Positions 16,768 to 25,503 are shown, counted from the stretch's first letter. The stretch is DNA of 64,000 nucleotides from Fluviicola sp. (GCA_002734065.2 NVXU02000030.1:109054-173053), one strand, 5' to 3'. The notes: generated by a model from the letters alone, not told the origin. Made by a program: numbers and translations.

Positions 16768-17583
16768 TTAAAGATAATCAACTAAATTTCGTTCTATATT
16801 CTTAAAGGTACGAATTCCAATAAATAATAAGATAATAATTGGCAAAAATGACAAACAATATGACCAATTAAACGGAATATTGAATAATAATGAGCGTAAA
16901 AAATCTATAGCCGTAGCAATTGGGTTTATGTAGTAGATATAGTCACGAAAAGCTTCAGGAATCAATGTCGTTGGATAAAATACTGGAGTCACCCAAATCC
17001 CAAAATTGGTCAAATAAGGAATGAAGTGTTGTAAATCTCTTTTCTTAACAGTAAGAATGTTAAGCCAAATTGACATGCAAGCACCAACGAGCACAACCAT
17101 TATCACAGCGATTGGAAACAAGATGATTCTAGGAGAGAAATCCATTCCTAAAACTAGCATTATTACAATCAGTAAAATAAAGGATACAAAAAATTCAAAA
17201 AATGCCACCACAATTTTTGAAATTGGGAGTAATATCTTGGGGAAATAAACTTTACGAATTAATTCTTGAGAATTGATTAATGCTGTGCCTGATGCATTAA
17301 CCATATTGGTGAAAAAATACCAGATGGTCATACCACTAAACGCAAAAGCAACATAAGGAACATCTCCTGTTTCGAGCTGAATTAATTGATCGAAGAAAAC
17401 TGTAAAAATAGTAAGCGCAATCAATGGTTGAATAACAATCCAAAGTAAGCCCATTTTTGTCTGAACAAACCTAGCCTTTAAATCACGTTTTGCAAAAGAA
17501 AAAATCAATTCTCGATATTGAAGAATCCTTCGAAAATAGTTTTCAAATGTTATAGGTTTATTATTTATAACTGTCTTTTTCAT
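16768..17583 (-). CDS. wzm: ABC-2 type polysaccharide exporter permease
   Basis: A 271-residue integral membrane protein of the ABC-2 (Wzm/TagG) class with six predicted helices. 'FAKRDLKARFVQTKMGLLWIVIQP' near residues 35-58 is the typical cytoplasmic amphipathic entry before the first helix (residues are quoted only as a landmark here: FAKRDLKARF). The pattern continues with 'ILTVKKRDLQHFIPYLTNFG', the conserved loop ahead of the last helices. It forms the transmembrane pore that works with the Wzt ATPase encoded at 9927-11135. The separation of wzm from wzt by seven genes is unusual, because the two are normally adjacent. It overlaps the upstream glycosyltransferase by 4 bp. Confidence 0.9.
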   Translation of the reverse strand: MKKTVINNKPITFENYFRRILQYRELIFSFAKRDLKARFVQTKMGLLWIVIQPLIALTIFTVFFDQLIQLETGDVPYVAFAFSGMTIWYFFTNMVNASGTALINSQELIRKVYFPKILLPISKIVVAFFEFFVSFILLIVIMLVLGMDFSPRIILFPIAVIMVVLVGACMSIWLNILTVKKRDLQHFIPYLTNFGIWVTPVFYPTTLIPEAFRDYIYYINPIATAIDFLRSLLFNIPFNWSYCLSFLPIIILLFIGIRTFKNIERNLVDYL

Positions 17584-18527
17584 TCTTTCTGAGAAAACAT
17601 TTTACGATGAACTTGTCTTTTGCCTAACATCATTGGAGGTAATTTAACCATCTTAGGTTCTCTTGTATAATCATGCTGATAAAAATCGTAATAAATAACA
17701 GCAGGTAAAGAAAATAAAAAACGATAGCCTCTTCTTAAAAAAGGACAATCGAGAAAGAAAAAAGGACCAAAAAACCATTTAGCAAGGTATCGAAATGGTA
17801 AACTTATTTTTTTTACTAATGATAAACGTTTTTGTTCTCGTTTTACTACTTGCAAACATTCCGACAAATAAGTTTTCTTCCCTACTTTTGATCGTTGCCC
17901 TTCTTTCCGATGCCTAAAACCAGAAAGCTCAAGTGTTGTAGTATGCAACTTCTCAAAACGAAAAAAACGTGACCACAATTCCATATCACCCGCTAAATCA
18001 TATTGAAAATCAAGTGTTGCGCCGGCCTTTTCCCATAATTCCCTCGACCAAAAAGAAGATTCCTGTTGTATGAATTGAAAATCATTTGTCAAGTAGCGAT
18101 ATTTTGACCAACGACACCATGGTAAGGTAATTTGACCAACAAGCGCTCCATTTTCTGTATATTCTCTAGCTAAGCCCATCAACCAATTGACATCTTCGTA
18201 CTTGTTAAATATTTCTGCTACCGTAAAAAGTGAGCGTGGTAAATATTTATCATCTGAATTAAGCCACGCCATTATTTCTCCTGTCGATTTCTCAAAGCCT
18301 TTTTGAATAGCTTGATACTGGCCAGCATCTGATTCACTTACCCAGTAATAAAAATGTTCAGCATAACGTTCAATTATCTCCAAACTATTATCTGTGCTCC
18401 CCCCATCAATAAGAATGTACTCCAGATTAGGATAATTTTGGTTAATTACCGAATTTATAGTCTCTTCGAGATAGTTTCCATTATTGAAATTTACAGTAAC
18501 AATTGATATTTTAGGATAATTTTTCAC
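17580..18527 (-). CDS. GT2-family glycosyltransferase
   Basis: A GT-A glycosyltransferase with the family opening 'ISIVTVNFNNGNYLEETI', 'ILIDGGSTDNS' and the metal-binding 'WLNSDD'. It transfers a sugar from a nucleotide donor to the growing glycan on the cytoplasmic face. The frame is open up to an ATG at 18620, but the extra 31 residues are AT-rich and lie before the normal family start. That start would also leave only 5 bp to the divergent gene, so the GTG at 18527-18525 is preferred. It overlaps wzm by 4 bp at its 3' end. Confidence 0.75.
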   Translation of the reverse strand: MKNYPKISIVTVNFNNGNYLEETINSVINQNYPNLEYILIDGGSTDNSLEIIERYAEHFYYWVSESDAGQYQAIQKGFEKSTGEIMAWLNSDDKYLPRSLFTVAEIFNKYEDVNWLMGLAREYTENGALVGQITLPWCRWSKYRYLTNDFQFIQQESSFWSRELWEKAGATLDFQYDLAGDMELWSRFFRFEKLHTTTLELSGFRHRKEGQRSKVGKKTYLSECLQVVKREQKRLSLVKKISLPFRYLAKWFFGPFFFLDCPFLRRGYRFLFSLPAVIYYDFYQHDYTREPKMVKLPPMMLGKRQVHRKMFSQKE

Positions 18528-18625
18528 GTGATAGATTACGGTAGCTAAGTTACATATATTAAACAAACTATAATTGAATAATAAGGATTTAATTATTGTA
18601 CTTTTGATTAAATATTTCATTAATC

Positions 18626-19504
18626 GTGCGAAAATTAGCCCATATAATCAATCCATTCAATGCTGACCCAGCATCAGATTTGTACACCGCTCAACCAATT
18701 ACATTTGCTTCAATGTTAAATGCAAAAGAGCATGCAAAAAAACTAGTCAATGTTGAATTGTGGACTGCTCAATTTCCTGAGGATAGAAATATGGTTAAAG
18801 AAGGATTCCTTGCAACACGTGATTTAGAAAGATCAGTACTAGATTTAGAATCATTTACAAAAGAAATGAAATTGCCATTAATTGACGATATTATAAGAAG
18901 GCTATATGAAGAGTCTGATGCCGATTATTTAATATACACGAATGTTGATATTGGTGTTTTTCCAAACTTCTACACTGAAATAAATCGTTTCATTGATGAT
19001 GGATTAGATGCATGTATTATTAATCGCCGGAGATTACCTGCACATTTCACGGAGGTAGATCAATTGGATAAAATCTACTTGGAAACGGGTAAAAAACATC
19101 CTGGATTTGATTGCTTTGTTTTTCATCGGGATTTATTCAAGGATTTCCAATTAGCAGAGATATGCATTGGAGTTCCATTTATAGGAATTACATTTTCTCA
19201 AAATATTTTTGCTCTTGCAAAGAAATATAAACTTTTTGAAAATGAAATATTAACTTTTCATATCGGAATGGAAATATTCAAAAAACGTGCTGGACGTGAT
19301 TATTTTAAATACAATCAAAAACAGTTTTGGATTACTATGAACTCTCCTTTGAAAAAGCATCTTTCTTCTAACAAGATCCCCTACAGTAAATCAATACTAC
19401 CTATTAGGCTTTTCCGACAAGGCTTACAGCCGAGTATCCCAATTCGATTAGTTTTACGACTCGAATTAAAGAGAATAACTTCTTACTTTCGCAAAAAAAA
19501 ATAA
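18626..19504 (+). CDS. Uncharacterised GT-A-like protein
   Basis: A 292-residue cytoplasmic protein starting at GTG. I do not recognise a named family. 'DADYLIYTNVDIGV' near residues 108-121 looks like the DxD-type nucleotide-sugar site of GT-A folds, and 'DCFVFHRDLF' resembles the second half of such domains. The C-terminal end is strongly basic ('TSYFRKKK'). It is the only plus-strand gene inside this stretch of the operon, and its last 22 bp overlap the end of the convergent GNAT gene. A sugar-transfer role fits the context but is not shown. Confidence 0.6.
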   Translation: MRKLAHIINPFNADPASDLYTAQPITFASMLNAKEHAKKLVNVELWTAQFPEDRNMVKEGFLATRDLERSVLDLESFTKEMKLPLIDDIIRRLYEESDADYLIYTNVDIGVFPNFYTEINRFIDDGLDACIINRRRLPAHFTEVDQLDKIYLETGKKHPGFDCFVFHRDLFKDFQLAEICIGVPFIGITFSQNIFALAKKYKLFENEILTFHIGMEIFKKRAGRDYFKYNQKQFWITMNSPLKKHLSSNKIPYSKSILPIRLFRQGLQPSIPIRLVLRLELKRITSYFRKKK

Positions 19505-20067
19505 TTTTTTTCTTTTTTTGAGAACTTACTTAAATCATCCCCTAAATCAAAAGTGTTAATGATTTTCAAAAGCTTCATCTTAGACTTAGAGTAAGCTTCT
19601 TTAGAGACTAACAGTTCATGGTATGTATCAGTTTCGTTAACCTGTTTATAACCAAGTGTAAAATTAAAGTCCAAAACCGAGTTATTACTCTTCTTGACTT
19701 TTGCTTTTAATTTTGAAAATGAAAATTGATCAAAAAAACTATCCATCAAACAAATGATTGCTAGCATTGGAATATACGATTTGTGATATTCTTGATTTCC
19801 AATAAATATACCAGCCTCACCTGTCCGGTTTCCCCAATTAATATCTTTTACATAAATAACTCCAATCGAAATTGATTGATGGATAATCATAAAGTAAGCG
19901 CTAGATCCATCTAGATTAGTAAACCATTCCTCCTGCATTTCTGAAGTTATTTTTCCTTTGTAAAGCATATTCTTCTGAACATGCTTTGCATTACGCCAAC
20001 TCCGTACTTTTTGAATATCATCATGCTGCATGGAACATAATTGGATTCCATATTTTTGAAGAATCAT
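19483..20067 (-). CDS. GNAT-family N-acyltransferase, PseH-like
   Basis: A 194-residue RimJ/RimL/PseH-type GNAT. The N-terminal 'DDIQKVRSWRNAKHVQKNML' followed by 'EEWF' is the hallmark of the PseH branch, which acylates the 4-amino group of nucleotide-linked dideoxyamino sugars. The acyl-CoA loop is less canonical ('NQEYHKSYIPMLAI'). With a WecE-type aminotransferase, a KAS III enzyme and an ACP nearby, it probably N-acylates the amino sugar with a non-acetyl group, perhaps from an ACP. It overlaps the upstream GT2 gene by 1 bp and the convergent gene at its 3' end by 22 bp. Confidence 0.7.
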   Translation of the reverse strand: MILQKYGIQLCSMQHDDIQKVRSWRNAKHVQKNMLYKGKITSEMQEEWFTNLDGSSAYFMIIHQSISIGVIYVKDINWGNRTGEAGIFIGNQEYHKSYIPMLAIICLMDSFFDQFSFSKLKAKVKKSNNSVLDFNFTLGYKQVNETDTYHELLVSKEAYSKSKMKLLKIINTFDLGDDLSKFSKKEKNYFFLRK

Positions 20068-20984
20068 TACATTTTTACTTTAATAGCATAATTCGGTTTT
20101 CCAACTCTTGAAGAATAGATACGGTTGATATAAACACCAAAAACACCAATACTACCTGAAATTATTCCCATAGAAACAAGCACAGCCAGCATAAACAAAT
20201 CCAAGTCTTCACCAACATTCGTTTTAAAGTAAATATAATATCCTGTCATAATAAGGATGCCTATTGATGCAAGAGCACTTAATAAAATCATTAATTTCAA
20301 AGGAAGACTCGTATAATATATGATCAACCTTAATGACAAGGCTATCAGTTTTCGATTTGAATAACCGGATTTCCCGGCTTCTCTCATATCACGCTCTACC
20401 TCTACAAATTGAAAGTTCAAGGTATACCATGTAATCACTTGGTTAATAAACAAATGATCTTGAGAATGAAACCTCAATCTTTTTACAATATGTTCATCAA
20501 TTAATCTAAACGAAGATCCAATTGAGCTACCATTACCCTGACTTTTATTGAAAATTCGTTTAATAAAAGCTGATCCTACTTTTCTAAACCAAGAAGTCTT
20601 TGATTCTTTAAACTTCCCATAAACAACATCTGCATGGGATTTTTTCTGGAATTCAATTAATCTTTTAATTTCAATAGGATTTGTTTGCAGATCATCATCT
20701 ATTGTAATAACCCTCTTCCCTTTCGCTTCATCAATGCCACAAAGTGTTGCTCCATTTTGCCCAAAATTCTTGGATAGACGGATAATAGTAATCAATTCTT
20801 TCCCAATCTCTTTAATCCGCAATAACTCCCTCCAGCTATTCTCCTCTCCAGAATCTTCAACAAATATGACCTCAAAGGACAAGCTTAAGTTCTGCATAAC
20901 AGAACTTATTCCATGAAACAGTGGCTCTAGTGATTCTACACTGCGATAAACCGGGACTACTATTGTATATTCTATCTGCTTCAA
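20067..20984 (-). CDS. GtrB/ArnC-like polyprenyl-phosphate glycosyltransferase
   Basis: A 305-residue GT2 enzyme: 'YTIVVPVYRSVESLEPLF', 'FEVIFVEDSGEENSW' and the metal-binding 'ITIDDDLQTNP', followed by two C-terminal transmembrane helices (about 225-295). This architecture is that of GtrB, ArnC and DPM1-type enzymes, which load a sugar onto undecaprenyl phosphate. The product would be a lipid-linked monosaccharide for glycan decoration. It lies 1 bp from the KAS III gene and overlaps the GNAT gene by 1 bp. Confidence 0.85.
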   Translation of the reverse strand: MKQIEYTIVVPVYRSVESLEPLFHGISSVMQNLSLSFEVIFVEDSGEENSWRELLRIKEIGKELITIIRLSKNFGQNGATLCGIDEAKGKRVITIDDDLQTNPIEIKRLIEFQKKSHADVVYGKFKESKTSWFRKVGSAFIKRIFNKSQGNGSSIGSSFRLIDEHIVKRLRFHSQDHLFINQVITWYTLNFQFVEVERDMREAGKSGYSNRKLIALSLRLIIYYTSLPLKLMILLSALASIGILIMTGYYIYFKTNVGEDLDLFMLAVLVSMGIISGSIGVFGVYINRIYSSRVGKPNYAIKVKM

Positions 20985-20985
20985 A

Positions 20986-21999
20986 TTATAATTCTATTAG
21001 TTTAGGACACACAATATCCGAAATATTTACACAAACTGCTCCCCAAGATAAACCTACGCCAAATCCAGAAAACAGTAATTCAAGGTTACTACTTTTGACC
21101 TCCTCACCTAATTCACTTACAAGAGTTAATGGAATAGTTGCACAACTCGTGTTACCATATTTACCTAATGTGTAAGGGGTTTTTGATGAATCAATCTTCA
21201 TTTTTCTACGAATTGACTCATTTAACAGCTTATTTGCCTGATGAAGGATATAATAATCAATCTGATTTTTTTCTTTCCCAGCATATTTTAAAACTGATTC
21301 AATGTTAGGAATAACCTCTTTCAGAGCAAAAGCAAAAACATCATGCCCTCGCATTCTCATTTTTTTTGTTCTATCCCCAGTTTGATTTCTAGCACCTCCT
21401 TCAGTAACAATGATAGACTCATAACCAGAGCCATCCGTTTGTAAATTAAAAATCATATCCTTCGCAAATGAATCAAACTCTATAGCTGTAGCTGTACCAG
21501 CATCAGAGAAAATAGGAACAATGCTGTTATCACCTTTTTCTATCAACTTAGTAATCGTATCACCTACAAGTAGCAAGCCTTTTTTTATAGCTCCTGAACT
21601 CATCATATTTGATATGACTGACAATCCATAAACATAACCTGCACAACCTTGATTTATATCTAAAGTCATACAAGACTTTGGTAAGTTTAATCGATCTTGT
21701 AAAATCATACTTGTCCCGGGCATTATATAGTCTGGGGTTTGCGTAACAAAAATTAATATTTCTATTTCATTTTTATTCCATTTAAGTTCTTCTAGCAGTT
21801 TCTCAGCAGCAACAAAACACAAGTCTGAGGCACAAATGCTTTCTTCTGCTACTCTTCTATTCTCTATACCTGTCGTTTTTATCAGTAAATCAATCTGTTC
21901 TTGACTTAATCCTTCAAGGTCTTTATTGGAAACTTTGTTTTTGGGAACAGCCCCCGATATGCCTGCAATTTTTGTGTTTGCAACTTTAAACAAAGGCAT
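20986..21999 (-). CDS. Beta-ketoacyl-ACP synthase III-like condensing enzyme
   Basis: A 337-residue thiolase-fold enzyme of the FabH type. Numbered from an upstream in-frame Met (22023), the catalytic triad is Cys127 ('NQGCAGYVYG'), His261 ('LHQAN') and Asn291 ('GNTSCAT'). The start at 21999 is chosen because it gives the usual N-terminus and sits just behind the ACP stop (22001). It would condense an acyl-CoA with a malonyl- or acyl-ACP, or transfer an acyl group. Placement next to a dedicated ACP and a sugar N-acyltransferase suggests it makes a special acyl chain for the glycan rather than serving bulk fatty-acid synthesis. Confidence 0.8.
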   Translation of the reverse strand: MPLFKVANTKIAGISGAVPKNKVSNKDLEGLSQEQIDLLIKTTGIENRRVAEESICASDLCFVAAEKLLEELKWNKNEIEILIFVTQTPDYIMPGTSMILQDRLNLPKSCMTLDINQGCAGYVYGLSVISNMMSSGAIKKGLLLVGDTITKLIEKGDNSIVPIFSDAGTATAIEFDSFAKDMIFNLQTDGSGYESIIVTEGGARNQTGDRTKKMRMRGHDVFAFALKEVIPNIESVLKYAGKEKNQIDYYILHQANKLLNESIRRKMKIDSSKTPYTLGKYGNTSCATIPLTLVSELGEEVKSSNLELLFSGFGVGLSWGAVCVNISDIVCPKLIEL

Positions 22000-22000
22000 C

Positions 22001-22222
22001 TTAACAAAACTTTTTAATAACAATACTGTGCAGGCTATGAATAGTCTTCGCCCTTTTTAATTCTTGATGACTAATTAATACATCGTAATGTTCGTCAATT
22101 GCACTAACTACTATTAAGGATTGCATTGAAGACCATGATTCAACTAACGAAGAATCAAATGAAAACTCAGGATCAAAAAGATCTTTTATCATACTTTCAA
22201 ATTCTAAAAAATCAATTTTCAC
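22001..22222 (-). CDS. Acyl carrier protein-like protein
   Basis: A 73-residue acidic helical protein of ACP size. The segment 'WSSMQSLIVVSAIDEHYDV' corresponds to the ACP motif-II region. The serine at 32 would carry phosphopantetheine, but the usual DSL is SSM here (Asp replaced by Ser). 'ISHQELKRAKTIHSL' matches the downstream ACP pattern 'i.deel..a.Tv..l'. It is the first gene of the minus-strand operon and lies directly in front of the KAS III gene. It probably carries the acyl chain used for sugar acylation. Confidence 0.7.
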   Translation of the reverse strand: MKIDFLEFESMIKDLFDPEFSFDSSLVESWSSMQSLIVVSAIDEHYDVLISHQELKRAKTIHSLHSIVIKKFC

Positions 22223-22319
22223 AGAACAGAATAGATTTTAGTAGTTATAACTAAGCAAATATAGGATAATCTAATCAATTTTATATTATATTACAAAAAA
22301 TGTTCAGAAGATTTTTATT

Positions 22320-23450
22320 ATGATTCCATTTAACAAACCATACTTAACTGGTCAAGAATATGAACTTATAGAAAAAGCCTTTATCAAAGGTAAATTTTCA
22401 GGAAATGGCTATTTTACTGATAAATGCCACCGCTTTTTTAAAAATCATTTTGGATTCAGCAATTGCTTTTTGACTAATAGCGCAACCTCTGCTTTAGAAA
22501 TGGCTTCTTTGCTCTGTAACATTACTGACGGAGATGAAGTAATAATTCCTTCATATACATTTGTATCTACTGCAACTCCTTTTGCCCTTCGGGGAGCACG
22601 AATTATCTTTTGTGACAGTGAGGCAAAAAGTCCCAATATAGATGTGCAACAATTAGAACAACTTATTACGCAGAAAACAAAGGCCATCGTCGTTGTTCAT
22701 TACGCTGGCTTAGCATGCGACATGGATACTATCATGGAAATAGCAAATCGTCATAATATTTTTGTAATCGAAGATGCTGCCCATAGTATTACTAGCTCCT
22801 ATAAAGATAGTTTCCTTGGAACATTTGGTCATTTTGCAGCTTTCTCCTTCCACGAAACGAAAAATATTAGTTCTGGTCAGGGAGGAATGCTTGTAATCAA
22901 TGATCAATCAATGGTTGAACGAGCTGAAAAAATATGGATAAAAGGCACTAATCAACTTGAAATGCTAAGGGGTAATGTTCCTAAATATGAATGGGTGGAC
23001 CTTGGATCAAATTTTTACCCATCAGAAATAACGGCAGCACTTTTATTTGCACAGTTGCAAAAGATTGAGTTTATCCAAAGTAAGCGTAAATTGATTTGGG
23101 AAACCTATTATAAACAACTTCAGAATCTGGAAACAAAAGAGAAAATAAAACTTCCGACCATAAGAGATTATCAATCTAATAATTATCACATTTTCTATAT
23201 CCTCTGCGCTTCAATATCCGAAAGAAATGACCTCATTGACTTTTTGAAGCAAAACAATGTATTAGCAGTTTTTCACTATTCACCTCTTCATTCTAGCCCA
23301 TACATTCAAAATAAATCAACTAATAAGTTAGTATTGCCAAATGCAGAGAATTATTCTAAAACACTTTTACGATTACCTTTATTTGTTGATTTAGAGTTGA
23401 ACTTAGTGTCGAAAATCACAAGCTTAATATCATCCTTTTACAAAAGCTAA
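22320..23450 (+). CDS. wecE: dTDP-4-amino-4,6-dideoxygalactose transaminase-like DegT aminotransferase
   Basis: A 376-residue PLP enzyme very similar to E. coli WecE/RffA: 'MIPFNKPYLTG', 'DEVIIPSYTFVSTA', 'VHYAG.ACDMDTIM', 'EDAAH' (Asp152) and 'FHETKNISSGQGGM' with the Schiff-base Lys181 at the same number as in WecE. The reaction is transfer of an amino group to C4 of a dTDP-4-keto-6-deoxyhexose. It is transcribed divergently from the ACP operon across 97 bp. With the PseH-like GNAT it would give an N-acylated 4-amino-4,6-dideoxy sugar. Related sugar aminotransferases cannot be excluded. Confidence 0.85.
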   Translation: MIPFNKPYLTGQEYELIEKAFIKGKFSGNGYFTDKCHRFFKNHFGFSNCFLTNSATSALEMASLLCNITDGDEVIIPSYTFVSTATPFALRGARIIFCDSEAKSPNIDVQQLEQLITQKTKAIVVVHYAGLACDMDTIMEIANRHNIFVIEDAAHSITSSYKDSFLGTFGHFAAFSFHETKNISSGQGGMLVINDQSMVERAEKIWIKGTNQLEMLRGNVPKYEWVDLGSNFYPSEITAALLFAQLQKIEFIQSKRKLIWETYYKQLQNLETKEKIKLPTIRDYQSNNYHIFYILCASISERNDLIDFLKQNNVLAVFHYSPLHSSPYIQNKSTNKLVLPNAENYSKTLLRLPLFVDLELNLVSKITSLISSFYKS

Positions 23451-23488
23451 ACGTAAATTGATAACTTAATAGTATCTTGAGACCGTTT

Positions 23489-23914
23489 CTAATCCTCAAA
23501 AAACTTCCTGTACAATTTAACAATAACGTAAATCGTTAAAATTAACAACGTAATCATTAATATGCCTGATTTCACATCAAACGAACCAAGATTTCCAATA
23601 ATCAACCTAGTAAAATACGCAATAATCGCAACTACTCCAAACGCCACCCAAATTTGCCATTTTTCATTCTTACTGAATAAATATCGCATTAAGGAAAAAG
23701 TAAAAACGCTCAACAATATTAACATCGCCAGTAACAAGAAATAAACAACAATGAAGAAGAAACCAAATAGAAATTCAATTTTTGATTCAAAAAGACCTAA
23801 CAAAACCGTCAGAATAATTAATTGAGTCAAGAAAATAATTCTTGCTATAAGTAATCCAACAACGGAAATTATAAAGACATCAAACACATTCAATGAAATT
23901 TCTTGCCTATTCAT
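23489..23914 (-). CDS. Small four-helix membrane protein
   Basis: A 141-residue hydrophobic protein with about four transmembrane segments and a lysine/arginine-rich C-terminal end. No family is recognised. It lies convergent to the aminotransferase gene with a 38-bp gap and marks the change from the glycan cluster to housekeeping genes. Confidence 0.6.
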   Translation of the reverse strand: MNRQEISLNVFDVFIISVVGLLIARIIFLTQLIILTVLLGLFESKIEFLFGFFFIVVYFLLLAMLILLSVFTFSLMRYLFSKNEKWQIWVAFGVVAIIAYFTRLIIGNLGSFDVKSGILMITLLILTIYVIVKLYRKFFED

Positions 23915-23955
23915 ATTTTCTCATTTTGTCACATCTCCTTTCTCTCAAAATCTAA

Positions 23956-23970
23956 AAGGTCGAAGACCTT
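23956..23970. repeat. Small perfect hairpin in AT-rich spacer
   Basis: AAGGTCGAAGACCTT forms a 6-bp stem with a 3-nt loop. The rest of 23915-24046 is AT-rich with recurring 'aaatctaaaa' words and no coding signal. Function unknown. Confidence 0.45.
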
Positions 23971-24046
23971 CTCTAAAAGTGCAGCGTAGCGAAACATTTC
24001 TAAAAATCTAAAAGCATCGCGTTTCTAAAAAATCTACGATTTTCAC

Positions 24047-24367
24047 TCACCCAAACCAAACATCCACAATCACTTCGCTCCCCACAAACTCATTCACTCT
24101 TTGGATAATTATCTGCTTTCCATGCGCTAATTCATCTCGCATTACCGAAGAATCCATTTTTAAATAAAGCATTTTGTTTCTGATACTGATCTCTCTGGTG
24201 CGATTGGCAACTGCCGTTCCCATTAATTCTGGCCAAGCCTCTACAACCTCCAAATTCTTTGCTCGTTCTTCAAAACCATAGGCTTTCATCCAACGATCTA
24301 ACACCTCCTTTAACGGTTGCTCGTTAGAAGTTCGCTTTAAATCACTGTATTTACTTCGCTTCGACAT
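24047..24367 (-). CDS. DUF721 (DciA-like) protein
   Basis: A 106-residue DUF721 protein. 'EAWPELMGTAVANRTREISIRN' (central residues) and 'KMDSSVMRDELAHGKQIIIQRVNE' are the family's KH-like core. DciA family members load or recruit the replicative helicase. In Bacteroidota this short form commonly sits behind recF, as here, where its start overlaps recF by 17 bp. The role in replication initiation is inferred from the family. Confidence 0.8.
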   Translation of the reverse strand: MSKRSKYSDLKRTSNEQPLKEVLDRWMKAYGFEERAKNLEVVEAWPELMGTAVANRTREISIRNKMLYLKMDSSVMRDELAHGKQIIIQRVNEFVGSEVIVDVWFG

Positions 24368-25472
24368 ACTCCAATTGCTTTACACTCCCCGATTCAACCT
24401 CATAAAGGTTATATTCCAAATGACTTTCTGCAAAAATCTTCTGCACACGCTCTGCATCGGTATCGGTTACCAAAACTTGTCCAAAGAAATTATCTGCCAC
24501 TAAATGCATCAATTTTTCTACTCGAGAATGGTCTAATTTATCAAAAATATCGTCCAAAAGCAAAACGGGAAGAACGCCCAAGTGGTTTTTTAACCATTCA
24601 TACTGTGCCAAACGCAAAGCAATGATAAAAGACTTCTGTTGCCCTTGCGAGCCGAATTTCTTCACTGGATGACCTTTGATTTCAAAAATTAAATCGTCTC
24701 TGTGCGTTCCAGCATTCGAATACCGGGTATGGGCATCCTTTTTCTCGTACATCGACAATAAATCTTCGAAAGAATGTTCAATTAGTTGCGATTTATAGGT
24801 CAAATGCACCTCTTCTTCTACCGTTCCAATCGCATCGTAATGTTTTTGAAAAACAGGTATGAATTCTTCCAAAAATTCTTTGCGCTTTTCATGAATTTTA
24901 TTGCCCAAAACTATCATTTGATCGTTCCAAACTTCGATGGATTCTCTGTCAAATAAACGATGTTCTGCCATGTTTTTTAGCAATGCATTCCGTTGCATTA
25001 AAACCTTTGCGTACTTCTGTATGTGTTGCAGGTACTGCTTATCGAACTGCGCTATGATTCCGTCCATCCACTTTCTGCGCAGCTCACTGCCTTCAGAAAT
25101 AAGGTCTTTATCATAGGGAGAAATCATCACCGCCGGAAACTGACCGATGTGATCTGCTAACTTCTCGTATTCCTTTTTATTTCTCCGGAAAACTTTCTTC
25201 TCTCCTTGCTTAACAGCACAATTAATATTGACCGTTTGATCTTCCTTAAACCAATCCCCTTGAATAACAAAAAACTGTTGGTCAAAGCGAATGTTCTGTT
25301 TATCAACAACGTTCATATACGACTTGCAAATGCTCAAATAATGCACCGCGTCAAGAATATTTGTCTTCCCCGAACCGTTCATTCCTACAAAGCAATTAAT
25401 GCCTTTCGAAAGTTCAATTTCTGAATCTTCGTAGTTTTTAAAATTAACAAGATGGAGGTTTTGCAAATGCAT
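24351..25472 (-). CDS. recF: DNA replication/repair ATPase RecF
   Basis: A 373-residue SMC-like ATPase. Walker A GMNGSGKT is at 30-37, the signature-like 'FGSQGQQKSFIIALRLAQ' in the C-terminal half, and Walker B 'VLLLDDIFDKLD' with the D-loop after it. RecF helps load RecA at gaps through RecOR. The length is normal. The gene is followed by the overlapping DciA-like gene. Confidence 0.95.
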   Translation of the reverse strand: MHLQNLHLVNFKNYEDSEIELSKGINCFVGMNGSGKTNILDAVHYLSICKSYMNVVDKQNIRFDQQFFVIQGDWFKEDQTVNINCAVKQGEKKVFRRNKKEYEKLADHIGQFPAVMISPYDKDLISEGSELRRKWMDGIIAQFDKQYLQHIQKYAKVLMQRNALLKNMAEHRLFDRESIEVWNDQMIVLGNKIHEKRKEFLEEFIPVFQKHYDAIGTVEEEVHLTYKSQLIEHSFEDLLSMYEKKDAHTRYSNAGTHRDDLIFEIKGHPVKKFGSQGQQKSFIIALRLAQYEWLKNHLGVLPVLLLDDIFDKLDHSRVEKLMHLVADNFFGQVLVTDTDAERVQKIFAESHLEYNLYEVESGSVKQLEYVEAK

Positions 25473-25503
25473 TTGAGCAAAAATAGCTCAATTGTTGGAC
25501 ATT

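Larger units (their letters stand above)
1..23450. other. Surface-glycan biosynthesis, tailoring and export cluster
   Basis: This accessory block holds glycosyltransferases, nucleotide-sugar enzymes, an acyl-supply pair (KAS III plus ACP), nine Fe/2OG-type oxygenases, a methyltransferase and a Wzm/Wzt-type ABC exporter. Most genes from 22222 down to 8124 lie on the minus strand, with 4-bp, 1-bp or near-zero junctions that indicate a tightly coupled operon. The exceptions are the plus-strand genes at 4453-8117, 18626-19504 and 22320-23450. The left limit lies outside the window and the right limit is inferred from the switch to housekeeping genes after 23450. The combined role (a heavily oxidised exported glycan) is an inference from gene content. 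Confidence 0.8.

Noticed and set aside
18528..18620. N-terminal extension of the GT2 gene
   Set aside because: AT-rich, unlike family starts, and leaves only 5 bp to the divergent gene.
24047..25472. recF/DciA overlap as a programmed frameshift
   Set aside because: Both proteins are complete and match separate families, so the 17-bp overlap is ordinary.
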